NCBI GenBank assembly: GCA_946902875.1 | Contig: OX336345.1 | Coordinates: forward strand, 12,865,395-12,929,394 | Direction of reading: 5' to 3' | From: Nematopogon swammerdamellus | Lineage: Eukaryota > Arthropoda > Insecta > Lepidoptera > Adelidae | DNA: 64,000 nt | Part shown: piece after piece, positions 13,141 through 24,295 of the stretch | Position numbering within the stretch: the first letter of the stretch is position 1 | Layout of the letters: the number at the start of each line of letters is the position of its first letter | Position numbers and translations under genes: made by a program | Notes under the pieces: generated by a model | Databases searched by the model: none | Seen by the model: the letters and a program-made list of their open reading frames with translations, nothing else | What the model was told of the DNA's origin: nothing

Positions 13141-13320
13141 AACCCTCAACGCAAAAAGAGGGGTGTTATAAGTTTAACGTTTGTGTGTATGTTTGTGTCT
13201 GCTGTGGCATCGTAGCTTCCAAACGGACGCACCGATTTGGATGCGTTTTTTTTTATTAGAAAGTTGGTTTAATCGGGATGGTTCTTAGCTATGCTTGTAA
13301 TCAAGCAATTAAGAAATATT
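13141..13320 (+). repeat. Dispersed repeat with AACGCAAAAAGAGGGGTGTT
   Basis: AACCCTCAACGCAAAAAGAG followed by GGGTGTTATAAGTTT and, downstream, ACGGACGCACCGATTTGGAT. A short second copy of the start is at 44,187-44,222. Non-coding. Confidence 0.5.
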
Positions 13321-13550
13321 GTACTTGCAGTAGCGAAGCCCCCTTTCTCTATCGGCAAAGAGTAGAAACACACATCCCGTTTCCTCCTTCTTTCCACCTT
13401 AAATTTAATCCGTTTTAATATATTTTGATATGTTCTTCTAAGGTTCATTTATTTCTAATTAATTTTATTTTTGTTTCCTTAGTAATTAAATAATCAATAA
13501 ATTAATTATCTTAAATGTGGACCGATGAGTATGCGGTTTTTTTAAAAAAG

Positions 13551-13768
13551 CTTCAAATAAAATTTCAATTACAAATTTAAAAACTCCGACCCTTAAAAAG
13601 TAAAAAATAATTTGAGTCGGGGTCCGCTAAGCAAATAAAATATAAAAACTCAAAGCTGCGCGGTTATTTACTTAGCGGTCCCCCGACTCCTTTAAGTAAG
13701 TAAACGGAAATTATTTTAGATTTTTAAGGGTCGGAGTTTTTAAAATTTGTAATTTAACTTTGAATTCT
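13551..13768. mobile_element. Palindromic miniature element
   Basis: Two arms of about 90 bp share AAAACTCCGACCCTTAAAAA, a GAGTCGGGG-type block and GGTCCGCTAAG in mirrored order around an AT-rich centre. No coding capacity. It is immediately followed by another repeat at 13.8 kb. Confidence 0.65.
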
Positions 13769-13799
13769 AAATCATTACGTCAGATATATTTTTGAAATC

Positions 13800-14072
13800 C
13801 TCGTTCAAGCTCTAGACAATAATACCCCACACGATGGGATTTGAAAAAAAAAAAAAAAATTTCCAGGTGGACAACAAGGCCACTGGCGAACACCATTTCG
13901 AATTTTCTAGAAAATATGTTTCCCAGTATTACCAGCGTAAATGAGACACCAGAATTAACAAAATCGGACGCTCCGTTTAGCCGCTAAAATGGCCCCAACA
14001 CACATACATTCATACAAACAATCAGGCTAAACACATTACCGTCCTTTTGGCTTTGCCGTATTCGGGTAAAAA
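13800..14072 (-). repeat. Dispersed repeat, ACCCGA...GGCAAAGCCAAAAGG family, copy 1
   Basis: The reverse complement starts TTTTTACCCGAATACGGCAA and ends near ACACGATGGGA/TACCCCACACGAT. The same family is at 47,347-47,640, and a fragment of its far end is at about 4,216-4,245. Non-coding; probably a non-autonomous element. Confidence 0.7.
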
Positions 14073-14652
14073 TAATGTATCACCTTAATGTGGAATATGC
14101 ATTTTACGTGTTTATCTGTTTAGTTTCGGAGTTCGGCGCCTTGTCTAAAAATATTTGTAACAGTAGTGTTTTCTTAAAGTGCGCATCTCTAGGACCACGC
14201 TGTTCGTAGTTCATAAAGCCATTTTACTGGTATGTATTCTTTATTCATAGTACACTGCACTTGGATTTGTCATATTTTATAACATTTAACATTTAGCATT
14301 TTGCTACACCACTATAGTATTTACATCACCACTAATTATAAAACTATAAGGGGGTGTGACGTCTGTAATAAATAACACAGTTTTCGAAAAGTTCTTCACT
14401 GGTGTTTTACATGAATGAAACTAAGTGCAAAATTCTCTGTTTTGAAAATGTTTGTTTGTATGTCTGTCGTCCTGATAGTCCGGGCTTCTCGCTTTAGCGA
14501 GACGGTTTTAACCGTTGGTTAAATTTTCATGCCGTTTTCACCAGTAAATTCAAAAATGTCAGAAAGGTGCAATTACCAAATATCGTCAAGCTCAATCATC
14601 ATGTCAACTTATGTACATATGTGTGTAATATGGTAGGTTTTAAGGAAACGTT

Positions 14653-14675
14653 TTTATTTTGGAGGCTCGTTTATT
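14653..14675 (-). terminator. Polyadenylation signals of the cuticular protein gene
   Basis: Two AATAAA hexamers on the minus strand (14,670-14,675 and 14,653-14,658) lie 67-89 nt beyond the TAA stop at 14,742. Either gives a short 3' UTR typical of cuticle-protein messages. Confidence 0.65.
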
Positions 14676-14741
14676 CAGTTATATATAAATTAATACAAAA
14701 TATCACAAGACAACAAACAATGTTAGCTAATAATAAAGAGA

Positions 14742-16141
14742 TTACCAGCCGTAACTAGCGCCGATACCGCTGTAGGTGACATGTGACACGGCCGCCGCGG
14801 GAGAGTACGACAGCGCAGACTTCAGCACAGGAGCAGCATGGGCGTATGTGGCATAGGGGGCTGAGTGCGCCGCGTACGTCGCAACAGGGGCAGCGTGAGC
14901 GGCGTACGTCGTCACGGGAGCAGAATAAGAAATCGGTGCACTGTGTGCGTATGACGAGTAGGAGACGGGTGCGGCGGCATAGCTAGCAATAGCTGGCGCA
15001 GCGTAGCTCTTGGTGAGCACAGGTGCGGCGGCGTAGCTTGTGAATGCGGGAGCGGCGTAGCTCTTGGCGATCACGGGAGCGGCGGCGTAAGTGGCCACGG
15101 GAGCGTGTGCGGCGTAGCTTGCGATAGGAGCGGCGTGCGCGGTGTGGCTAGTGTAGGAAGACACTGAGGAGAGAGCCGGGGCAGAGTAGCTAGCGATAGC
15201 TGGTGCGGCGTAGCTGGCGACAGCAGGAGCGGCATAGCTGGCGTAGGCAGGCGCGCCGTAGGACTTGGCGATCACGGGAGCCGCGGCGTACGTAGCGACG
15301 GGAGCGGCGTGTGCGTACGTAGCGACGGGAGCGGCGTGCGCATAAGTAGCCACAGGAGCGGCTTGCGCGTACGTCCCGTACGGGGCACCATGTGCGGTGT
15401 GGGAAGAGTAGGAAGAGACTGAGGAAACAGCCGGGGCTGCGTAGCCCTTGGCGATGACGGGTGCGGCGGCGTAAGTGGCCACTGCAGGGGCGGCGTAACC
15501 GAGGGAGCTTCCGTACAGGTTCCCGGCGTTGGCCACTCCCAGCGCGCACAGAACTACGATGAACTGAAAGCATACAAACATGATATTGTAATTGCGTTTT
15601 AAATCTAAAAATGTCATAATTTGCTTCAAAATACACGGAATGGTCGTCGGCATTCAGTTCTCGTCTGACTTCAAAACATCGACTGTCTTGGTTGTGCAAA
15701 GGTTGAATTTTGTTTGTAGCTTAAACATTATTTAGTGAATGTCTAAATATCCTTTATTTTAATTTTTATTCTTTGCTTTGAGTTTGAAATAGTTTACAAT
15801 TTTTAGCTAATTAACAATTCCAGAGCTATGAAATGTACGCATGATGTGTGAGCTCAATAGAAGCATGTGCGGCTATTCTATTGCCTAATGCTTGCAATAT
15901 TTTATTTGTAAGAACATTTTCCGTAGTTACATACATAATGTAATATATAAGAACACTTTTTATATGTGCCACCGTTAGATGATTTCAGACTGTTTCATCC
16001 TCTTTGATACCACTCAGTTTTAAGGTTTCACTCTTGAACTTTTTTTTCACATACGAAACTGGACCACTCGAATCTACACTGCACGTCCCAGACTACGTAG
16101 TGAGGGTGAGGCTAGTGCATGAGCCCTACCTTAGCTGCCAT
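14742..16141 (-). CDS. Alanine-rich (AAPA/AAPV repeat) cuticular protein, two coding exons
   Basis: Structural protein of the insect exoskeleton, secreted by epidermal cells. Exon 1 is 16,130-16,141 and encodes only MAAK. A GT donor follows at 16,129-16,128, and a 566-nt phase-0 intron ends at a pyrimidine-rich CAG acceptor, so exon 2 is 15,563-14,742. The predicted protein is 277 residues. Residues 1-17 form a signal peptide (MAAKFIVVLCALGVANA) and cleavage before Gly18 is likely. The mature chain is low-complexity: repeated SYAAPA, TYAAAPVIAKSY and SSVSSYSSHTAHGAP-type blocks, almost no charged residues and no chitin-binding R&R domain visible. The C-terminus SHVTYSGIGASYGW resembles the conserved tail of AAPA-type cuticle proteins such as cuticle protein 16.5 and pupal cuticle protein C1B of moths. 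An open frame continues upstream of the acceptor to a Met at 15,653, but that start would lack a signal peptide at the N-terminus, and the promoter lies next to the small exon. Family assignment is firm; the exact orthologue is not. Confidence 0.9.
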
Positions 16142-16160
16142 GGTTGTTGTCTGTTGCTTG

Positions 16161-16166
16161 ACTGAT
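16161..16166 (-). promoter_or_regulatory. Initiator (ATCAGT) of the cuticular protein gene
   Basis: Minus-strand ATCAGT contains the arthropod TCAGT initiator. If transcription starts at the A (16,163), the 5' UTR is only 21-22 nt and the start-codon context is CAACCATGG. Together with the TATA box it fixes the small first exon at 16,130-16,141. Confidence 0.75.
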
Positions 16167-16189
16167 AGTGACGGAGGCGTGCCAGTTGG

Positions 16190-16196
16190 TTTTATA
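16190..16196 (-). promoter_or_regulatory. TATA box of the cuticular protein gene
   Basis: TATAAAA on the minus strand, starting 33 nt upstream of the initiator A at 16,163. It is the expected distance for a focused RNA polymerase II promoter, as is usual for strongly and stage-specifically expressed cuticle genes. Confidence 0.8.
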
Positions 16197-17097
16197 CGGC
16201 CGCGTATTTCGCTGCCCCTCTCCCGGTGGTGGCTGCGCGGTCGGCCTGCAGGCTTGTCGAAGGTGGAAGGTGGTTCGGCGCGCAGCAGCGTGCGAGTAAA
16301 TGCCAACAAGTATGGCCTTTGTCACGCGCCGATGCGACTCGTCGACACATTGCTCCTGTTTAATGGCATTTGAAGTATAAATTTTGAAGTACAGTTGAAT
16401 CTTGAACCGCAGTGGTAGCTGACATCATTGAACCATCTTAACTTGTAACCTAACCCAAACTTACAAAGTGTGTGTCTGTGGGAACGTATTGCATTGCAAT
16501 GAACATACTATTACATTAGTTTTTACGCGTTTATCAATATAATTTTAAATTCCGGTTTTAACAGGAATTCACGCCATTAAAAGTAAGTGGTACAAGTAAA
16601 AGAAGTGTCATACATAATATACACTTCGATCCATATTGATTCTTCGAAAAAAGAACTAACCAAGAGTGCAACGTATAATACACCCTCTCGATTCGGGTCG
16701 AACTGTGGCGTGGCCTTAGACTAGAAGGGAAAACAGGTAACGGTAGAGTTCAACCACAACATCTGTAATAACATGAGCCACGCCGCACGCCACGCCGCCG
16801 TCGCCCCGCCGCGCCGCCTCCCCGCCCGCGGCGCTGTCGCCGCGCCGGCCGGAGGCCTGATTTTAAATACACATGTGTACGATAGGTACATCATTTACTC
16901 ACTTGGTCATTGCAGCATTCATAACTGGTTGTCCAGGATATTTATGTAGAGAATTCATTCATGTGGTTAGTGGAATAATTTGCTGTTCTGTATTTAATGC
17001 TGACACTCCAATTAGTACCACACAGTTTCTGATGTGAATTTAGTTTGCTTTGAACATTGGGTAAAGTTGCAAACGTCATGAGACTTTTGTGTATATA

Positions 17098-17908
17098 GTC
17101 CAGTCATTATATCCAAAAAACCGACCCTACCCGTGAATAATTAGTTCTTGGATTTTTTTTTCGTAGGTCTCTTGGGGGGCTCACTGGGAGTGTAAATTCA
17201 AAAAGTAGACTGAATCAGGCTCCTGTGTATATTCGAAAAACGGTTTAAAAAAAAACGGGTTTTCTTGAATAACTCGGCCATTTTTTATTTTACAGTAAAA
17301 CCGTAAGGACAAAAATTGTAGGAAATTTGGTTCTCTACAAGTTTGGTCCTTACAATTGTTCTTCTAGGATCGATATTTTGGAAATTAAATTTGAAAAAAG
17401 CGACAAATTCAAAATTTTATCATTATTTCCTATGTTCCACGTTTTACGGCATGAATGAAGAGAAACAAAGTTGTAGAGAATCAAATTCTGAACAATTTTG
17501 GTTCCCACCTTTTTCCCCCTAAAATCGATATTTTGGAAATTATACTTAATTAATTAATTACCCATTAATTAATTACAACTTAATTAATTACCCATTTCAG
17601 GTAGTGGGACTTGTTTCACTGTTGTTTTAATTTCCAAAATATCGATCCTAGAAGAAAAATTGTGAGGACCAAACTTGTAGAGAATCAAATTTCCTACAAT
17701 TTTTGTCCTTACGGTTTTACTGTAAAATAAAAAATGGCCGAGGTATTCAAGAAAACCCGTTTTTTTTTTTAAACCGTTTTTCGAATATAAGCAGGAGCCT
17801 GATTCAGTCTACTTTTTGAATTTACACTCCCAGTTAGGCCCCCTAGGGATCTACGAAAAAAAATCCAAGAACTAATTATTCACGGGTCAAAATCTATAAT
17901 GACTGAAC
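17098..17908. mobile_element. 811-bp foldback (hairpin) DNA element, TA target site
   Basis: Two long inverted arms, about 17,098-17,390 and 17,625-17,908, pair over nearly 290 bp with few mismatches. The ends are GTCCAGTCATTATA and the complement of TATAATGACTGAAC, flanked by TA on each side (17,096-17,097 and 17,909-17,910). The unpaired centre carries a third copy of the ATCGATATTTTGGAAATTA motif and short TTAATTAA-type repeats. No transposase is present. Ends and TA duplication fit a non-autonomous mariner/Tc1-like element. It sits between the two host genes. Confidence 0.8.
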
Positions 17909-18414
17909 TAATAGGAGATATACAGAAACGGGAACTGTGTATGTAAAGACGCAGCCTCGACTGCCGATCGTGGGAGATGCGTGCTAACGTATCGGCCCTA
18001 CAAATAACATTTACTTTCAGATTCGTAAACTATATATACCTAGTTGAATTAAGTGATACTAGTAAGAAGATGATCTTTATTTCTGTCCCCTCTCTTGTTT
18101 ATTTCACACGACACAATCGATAACTTGTTATACATAGTTTCTTTGTTACCTAGGAATAGTAGGTAGGACATTTAAATTCATGTCAGGCCAAATTCTCCAT
18201 AATAAATCATAGTCAAAGTTTTAACTTTTCAATATGATTTCCTTTTATTAATCATAATGTTAGTCTGCTTTTAAGTACTAGTTTATTTCTTTGTAATTCG
18301 CTGTACAAGCTCCAGAATAATAATAAAACAATGTTAAAAGTGCACAGTTTTTTATAAACTAGGTTTGTGTAATTACATCGCTGATTGTGTCTATGATATC
18401 TATCGCTGATTTGT

Positions 18415-18420
18415 TTTATT
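18415..18420 (-). terminator. Polyadenylation signal of the small secreted protein gene
   Basis: Minus-strand AATAAA begins about 15 nt after the stop codon. A second one lies at 18,282-18,287. The first would give an unusually short 3' UTR, so the second may be used. Confidence 0.45.
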
Positions 18421-18434
18421 TATGATCGTATAGT

Positions 18435-19008
18435 TCACGGTTCAATTTTCTCGGATTTCATAGAGATTCTAGTGTCAATCGTCATTTGTTCAGTTGTTTT
18501 TTCAGTTGCTTGCTCAGCTGCTTTTTCAGTTATTTTATCCTGGGATGCTGCTAACAAATTATCAACATTATGAGGAATACCTCCATTGGTCCTACTTTGA
18601 ATAAATACTGGTAACGGATCAGGTTGAGACTTCAGTTGCATCAATTCAATAGGAATTTGGGTTAAATCGGTGACGCCTCTCAAAGCATTTTGGAAAAAGC
18701 TGTGCAGGTTAGTGCCAAAAATATCAAACGCAGGTCCAATAAATGGCTCCATTTTCACAAAAATAATACAACAGGATAGAACGAGAAGATGTAGGATGAT
18801 CTGAAAAAAAAAGAAGCTTATTATTCGTTGTAAAACTAATCTCACTGAAATATTTTTTTGTCACAAAATTAAGTCGAACAATGTTTTGTTTAAGTTCTAA
18901 AATATAAGTGTTGGAAAACTAAAATCTACGAATCATAGTACCTATGAACTATTATTTGAATCGTTGCCTTGACTGGCACTGAAACAATGTCAACATTCTT
19001 ACCCTCAT
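18435..19008 (-). CDS. Small secreted protein of unknown function, two coding exons
   Basis: I do not recognise this protein. Exon 1 is 19,003-19,008 and encodes Met-Arg. It is followed by a consensus donor (GTAAGA), a 202-nt phase-0 intron and a long pyrimidine tract ending in CAG. Exon 2 is 18,800-18,435, stop TGA. The 123-residue product starts with a hydrophobic segment (MRIILHLLVLSCCIIFV), so it is probably a secreted or membrane-inserted protein. A middle part rich in F, I, P and L (FIGPAFDIFGTNLHSFFQ) is followed by a hydrophilic tail with an approximate heptad-like EKAAEQATEKTTEQ stretch near residues 98-111 and a charged C-terminus ending KIEP. Only two cysteines are present, both inside the hydrophobic leader. 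The splice design is the same as in the cuticle gene about 2.3 kb downstream on the same strand, so a cuticle, silk-gland or other epithelial secretory product is a guess. The open frame continues upstream of the acceptor to 18,845, but that part begins with a run of Phe from the intron's T tract. Confidence 0.6.
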
Positions 19009-19519
19009 TGTGGGAGCACAGCTTGCGCATGGAGCAGAATGATTGTTGGATCACCTTCGACTGGCTCGCGGTTCGACGTATGCACAACGAGAAAGAAAAG
19101 AAATTATACTAGTTTTAAAGCGGGCTAAATTAGATTAGCTACGGTATTTAGAACAACGCATTGGAACTGCATTGCGATGCGATATGCTTAATTTGTTTGA
19201 ATTAGATGCACTATTCAATAATAGTAATTTTTATTTAAATTTCTTACCGACTTGTTTTACTCGTGCGACGCATTCAAAATAATATTAATTTGAACATTTG
19301 TTTAAAAAGTTTTCTTCTTTTCAAGAGCGTTCCGAACGGTAAAGCAGCAAGTTTAGGTATATGTACGTAAATATTTCCTTCAGAAAAAAAAATTGGTGCT
19401 TGTCGGCCGGATTTGAGCCTCGGTTCCTAATATCAAGAGTCCTAGCCAATACCGCGCCGACCACTCGCCGCGCCGATTACTTTCAATTTAGGTTCACAAA
19501 TAGAGTTTTGTTTTATAGA

Positions 19520-19612
19520 AAGCGCTACATGTGGCGCCGTACCGCCCATAAGGTATCTAACTACGCCCATGGACGTTCCGCCGCACGCGGTGTTTGCGAA
19601 TGCCGTGCCGTT
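19520..19612 (-). mobile_element. Family 2 LINE 3' UTR fragment
   Basis: The stretch GCTACATGTGGCGCCGTACC through CGAATGCCGTGCCG matches the 3' UTR at 50,740-50,825 in the same orientation. No coding part is present. The neighbouring 19,385-19,480 resembles a tRNA-type sequence in reverse (B-box-like GGCTCAAATCC on the minus strand) and may belong to a separate SINE. Confidence 0.55.
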
Positions 19613-21128
19613 TATACCTTTTTAATGTAGATGAAGACAGTTAAAGCTTACAATCGGTTATATGTACATTATCCACCCCATGTCGATGATTTCACTCCTA
19701 TAGTAACATTATGCGAGGCGGGAGAGGGCATATTGTATAAAAATTCCCTTTGCGTATCTATTTTTATTTACAAAACAACTGGAATAGTGTCACGAACAAG
19801 TCCTTTGGAAGCCCTGTCCACTTTCTTGCCTAGTTCGTGGGGTTTAAACTCGCATCGCATGGCATCGCTTTACATACACTGAAAAGTAGTTGGACTGGGT
19901 TGCGTTATGTTTATGTATGCGGTGGTAAATGTTTTATGTAGTTGTTTGGAAACTGCGTCCGCGGAAATATGAGACATACATATAACACTAATTCTTCAGC
20001 GGAGTCTAGTATGATGTGCAATGCAACTCCTATACTTCGTGGTGGTGGCATTATTATAATTGCATCTTTTGTCTGCTAAGTTGAAATTCTTATGTGTTAT
20101 ATTATTATTTATTATGCTGAAATGTGAAGAAATGTTCAAGATTTTTGATGTTTTGTTTAAAAATTATTATTGATTTTATGTGAAAATTCTGCTCCGCTTT
20201 ATTATAGAAATAAACGTTTGGGCAGTCATAATAATGTCATAAAACAAGTAATGAGTGTCCCTGTTTTTTCTACTTAATAAATAAAATAAAATAAATAAAA
20301 TAACATTTTGAATAAATTGCTCCAAAACATTTAACAGTAACTATAAGTAATTTACATGAGAGGCAAAGGCGGACCTATCCCTTACAGGGATTTCTCCCAT
20401 TGAACCTTTGGATGTTTGAGATATAAGTAGGTAGTAGCAAAAGACTTGAGTGTGGGAATGTGAATTTGAATTTAAAACTATATCACCCATTCATTGACAC
20501 TTCTTGCAGTGTCACCATAAAGTTTATTATATCTCAAGTTTTGTCTGCAACCATAAATTGTAACTATTTCCAATTTCCATTTCCATTTGTTGTGCCTTCC
20601 CAAATATACTGGAGCTACCAAAGACTTTGCAATGCAACCACTATTAGCCATTCAGGTTTTGCCCAATGGGTAGAAAACTAGAAGTGTTCCGCTAGTCATT
20701 TAGCTACAATTAAGTATGTTGTTCTAGTAACATAGATGTGCATGTAACATAGATCGCTGTATTGGTGAGCCTGTTACATGTGGTGGGGACACAGACACAA
20801 TCAGGAAATTTTCCGCCGCGCTTCACTTTTTACACGTTGGTTGTTTGTAGCCGCACTGGGAGAAGGGCGGGAGAGGTAGTTTGGGCTGATGGTGAGTGCG
20901 GGAGGAAGGTTTAAGGGGGGCGGAGGAGGGATGATAGTTTACAGTTCATCTCTCTTAGATCTTGTCCGTAGGCCGCGAGGTGGTCTGAAAGCTTTAGCCT
21001 GCGCAGTGCGGACACATATCACATCGATTATCACATCCACAGAGCAAGAAATCGCGTCAATCGTGTCAACTGCACTGTGATCAACTGATCACATTATGAA
21101 TAGGTCCGTTTACCTACGTCTTAGAAAG

Positions 21129-21499
21129 TTTTTTTTTATGGAAACTGACACGGTTGGCTACATCACCTACAACATTAGTGATGTCAGCTCATAACACCGG
21201 GTGAACTAGGTGCCATGTCAGTGCTACCCTTCATTTCATATCGGCTACACTGAACTGGGCGGAAAACACGAACTATATACGTAGCTGTTTCGACCGACGT
21301 TTCATTCAGTGCGGTGGTACCAACCCGGGCGGGATAAATCCTTCCACCTAGTAAGGTAAGAAGGGAAGGGATCTACAGTTTAACGTGGAATCCGAACCAC
21401 GGTCAGCCTCCAACGGTCGTGCGGTCACCCATCCAAATACTGACCGCGCTCAGGGTTGCTTAACAACAGTCGACCGACCGCACCACTGAGCTACCGGGG
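21129..21499 (-). mobile_element. SINE with 5S-rRNA-like head, longest copy
   Basis: The minus-strand element starts with GGTAGCTCAGTGGTGCGG (A-box-like) at about 21,495. A 41-base stretch at 21,421-21,461 then closely resembles insect 5S rRNA from the A box to the C box (AAGCAAC ... GCGGTCAGTA and TTGGATGGGTGACCGC); I count about 36 of 41 matches to the silkworm 5S sequence as I remember it. The body contains CCCGGGTTGGTACCACCG-like and GTTCAGTGTAGCC-like words, and the tail is TTTCCATAAAAAAAAA. Polymerase III transcription of the head is implied. Six other copies in the window lack the head. Confidence 0.75.
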
Positions 21500-21689
21500 C
21501 TGACATGACTATTATTGGGTGAATATTTCTTCATTAGATAGATGCAAAGCCGAAAAAATTAGACACTACTGCTTATCTACTACTAAAATATTTTAAAAAT
21601 AAAATATGAAAGAATATTGTTTTTATATCACACAGTTTAAAATTTTTACTTGACCTACTATTCGAAAATGTCGTTTCTAATACCTGTTT

Positions 21690-21925
21690 TTAGAATAGAA
21701 TAGAACCAGTAAACTCTGGAACTCTGGTGGGAAATATATGGCCAGGAAGGCCTGCCCATATATTTCCCTCCAAGTACAACAGTCTTGGGTCTTTCAAGTG
21801 ATAGGCACCTGTCAAGCCGGCATGGTATTCGCAACCCCGCGTGCGACTGAATGTCCATGGGCGTAGTTAGACACCTTATGGATAGATCGGCGCTACATGT
21901 CGCGCATAAGAAAAACTGAAAAAAT
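21690..21925 (+). mobile_element. Family 2 LINE 3' end
   Basis: It encodes the C-terminal PAHIFPSKYNSLGSFK-type block, then a 3' UTR (CAAGCCGGCATGGTATTCGC and following) that matches the reverse complement of 50,740-50,840. It ends in an A-rich stretch near 21,910-21,925. This is a 5'-truncated copy. Confidence 0.7.
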
Positions 21926-22984
21926 GCCCATGCGAACAGACTAATAATCGTATATACTATGTTTGGTCACCAAAGTTGGTTCCAGTCAATAAGTAATCGA
22001 GCCAGACTCAAGCTTAGACGTTGGCTTAAGTTGGTAATTGGAGAAGACGTACGCAACTTTGTAGGAGACGAGCGGTTAGTCCGTCCGTCGTCGTCCGTGG
22101 CGACTAGTTTCCGAGGAAGCCTGAATCAGCGCGGCCGAAGTCACATAAACTTTTGTTCCACTTACTGAGTGGTGACATGTCATCTCCACAACACCCAAGT
22201 TTGTGATAAGAGATGACTTAAAATACTTAAATCGAAACATGGATCGAAAATAGGATTGAAGGAACTGTTAGAGCAGAAAATATAAAGCAGCAGGTAAAAA
22301 AATATTTCTCATGTTACTAGATATTGAAATTGGTATCAAACGACAGTATCTTTACTCTTTATAAGAAACGTTCTAATGAAAAAAATATCAGCAAAATTAA
22401 CAAATCCAATGGCCTCTTGAGCGCAGCGATGTTTCAAAATATTGCCGAAAATTGCCGACCGTAGATTTTAACGACTCCGCTTCTCTTCAACTCCACTCGA
22501 GTCGAGGGTTCTCGGAATTGGAGCTCTAGCTCGCCCGGTGGAACTCTTGCCAGTCGGTCCGTCTGCCATCTTGTAAGACGGCTCGGATTGAAGCTTTCCA
22601 CATGGCAGCATCCTTCTGATCTTAGCAGAGCGCGCGGAGATGAAGCAGTCTCCGGCATACTGCGTTTAATGTGAATGTGCCAATTCATGTTTCGTGCTTT
22701 GTGTCGCGGGCAATGCGCCATTCATTAGTGCAGAGCTTATAACATTATTATTCAGTTTCCTAGGTAACATCACGTAAGTACTAAGCCTACCTCTAGCTAC
22801 GTGAATATAATTTTGTAAGGATCATGATACTTCCAATTAGCTTTGAAAGCACTTGAGCGATATTGGGAGCTGAGGTGTTCTAGTTTAGTAGTGAAATATG
22901 TTGATGAATTTCACGCTCAAATTGGCCTTAAGGGCCTTATAATTATTTTATTGGGTGGGGACTTTGAAAATATTTGCAAAAAAT

Positions 22985-23225
22985 AAAGCACGTATATCTT
23001 TCCTCTATGAGCAAAGTTTGCTCATCAAGGGTGCTCGAATGGAGGCCACGTACAAGCAAACGTAGCGTGGGACGCCCCCCCGGCTAGGTGGACAGATGAC
23101 CTAAAAAGGTAGCCGGGAGTGGATGGATGAGAAGAGCGGAAGACCGCGTGTGGTGGCGTGCCTTGGGAGAGGCCTATGTCCAGCAGTGGACCGATACAGG
23201 CTGATGATGATGATGATGATGTGCA
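22985..23225 (+). mobile_element. RTE-type LINE 3' end with (TGATGA)n tail
   Basis: The C-terminal blocks of RTE-clade reverse transcriptases are visible across frames: a GRPPARWTDDL-like segment at about 23,067-23,100, AEDRVWW-like, and the LGEAYVQQWT-type ending coded by the GGCCTATGTCCAGCAGTGGA region. The (TGA)n tract at 23,199-23,221 is the usual tail of this clade. Two short relatives with the CCCAGCAGTGGAC-type ending occur at about 25,308-25,325 and 48,712-48,740. Confidence 0.7.
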
Positions 23226-24295
23226 AAGTTATTCCTCTCTACCCCTTATCTCTGCGTATGTGGGTACAGTACGCGCTAAAAGTAGAAATACAGAACAAGT
23301 GAAGACACCGTGTCGATTTAAGTGCCTACTTTTTATATACAAGTCCTAAAACAATTTAAATAATCAAGTACTAACACTGTATTCTTTTACGAGAAAATTC
23401 AAACGAGGGTTTATTCTTCCCATCCTTATCCGTAAAATACGATGTAAATAACTCTGGTCCCGTTAACAACTGTTTACGAAATGAGGGTCCGTAACGTTGA
23501 TAGCTAAAAACCTAAACCCAGAAAATCCCGACCTTTCAATTCAAATGTCTCAGGTGCCGCCGCCGCCGGCCCCGCCGCCGCCGGTCAAATAAAGCATTCT
23601 TGTGGTTTTATTTGAGTATATTTTCAATATTAAGTTTCAACCTAAACGTTTCTTTAATTAAACAAGTTAAAGGAGTATCTAGCTACGAAAATGTATGGTT
23701 TCATTGTAACGAATAAGTTTGCTATAAATTGAATGGAGTCCCTTTCAATAGCGGTACCTACGTCTTTTATTTGCTTTTGAATGTAACCAATCGCAGATGA
23801 TGCTGCTGGAGGCTAGTCGCTGGGGTAGCAACTAATTATATTATGTATGAAAAATACCCTTCTAAAGAGATAAAGAAAAAAAATATGCTCACAGATTAGG
23901 AATTATTATTTCGTGTGTGGCTTCTACAACAGGCATATTCTTAAATATTGCTCCAATATTTAAACACTGACTAAAGACAAAATACGATTTTATGTTGTCA
24001 TGAACCATGATAGCCAGAATGCCTGCATAGAACAAAATATATTTATTCCATAACATATTATATTTTTATATGTTTGTACTAAGCATGTACTCGCTTTATA
24101 TTTCTTATTTAGGTAGGACGCAAAGCCGAAAATGAAGAGAAAAAATACGTCCCCACCAGGTTCGAACCAGGAACTGCGGCTTGTGCCGGAGTTTTCTTTT
24201 CATTTTCGGCTTTCCGATTCTCTACATAAGAAAATATATAAAACAAATACATGCAAGTACTAATATATAAAAATAAAAATATAAAAAATCTCGAG

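Noticed and set aside
14783..15699. Other open frames across the cuticle gene (an Arg-rich minus frame at 15,190-15,699 and a plus frame at 14,783-14,986).
   Set aside because: They are by-products of the GC-rich alanine/proline/tyrosine repeat codons in alternative frames.
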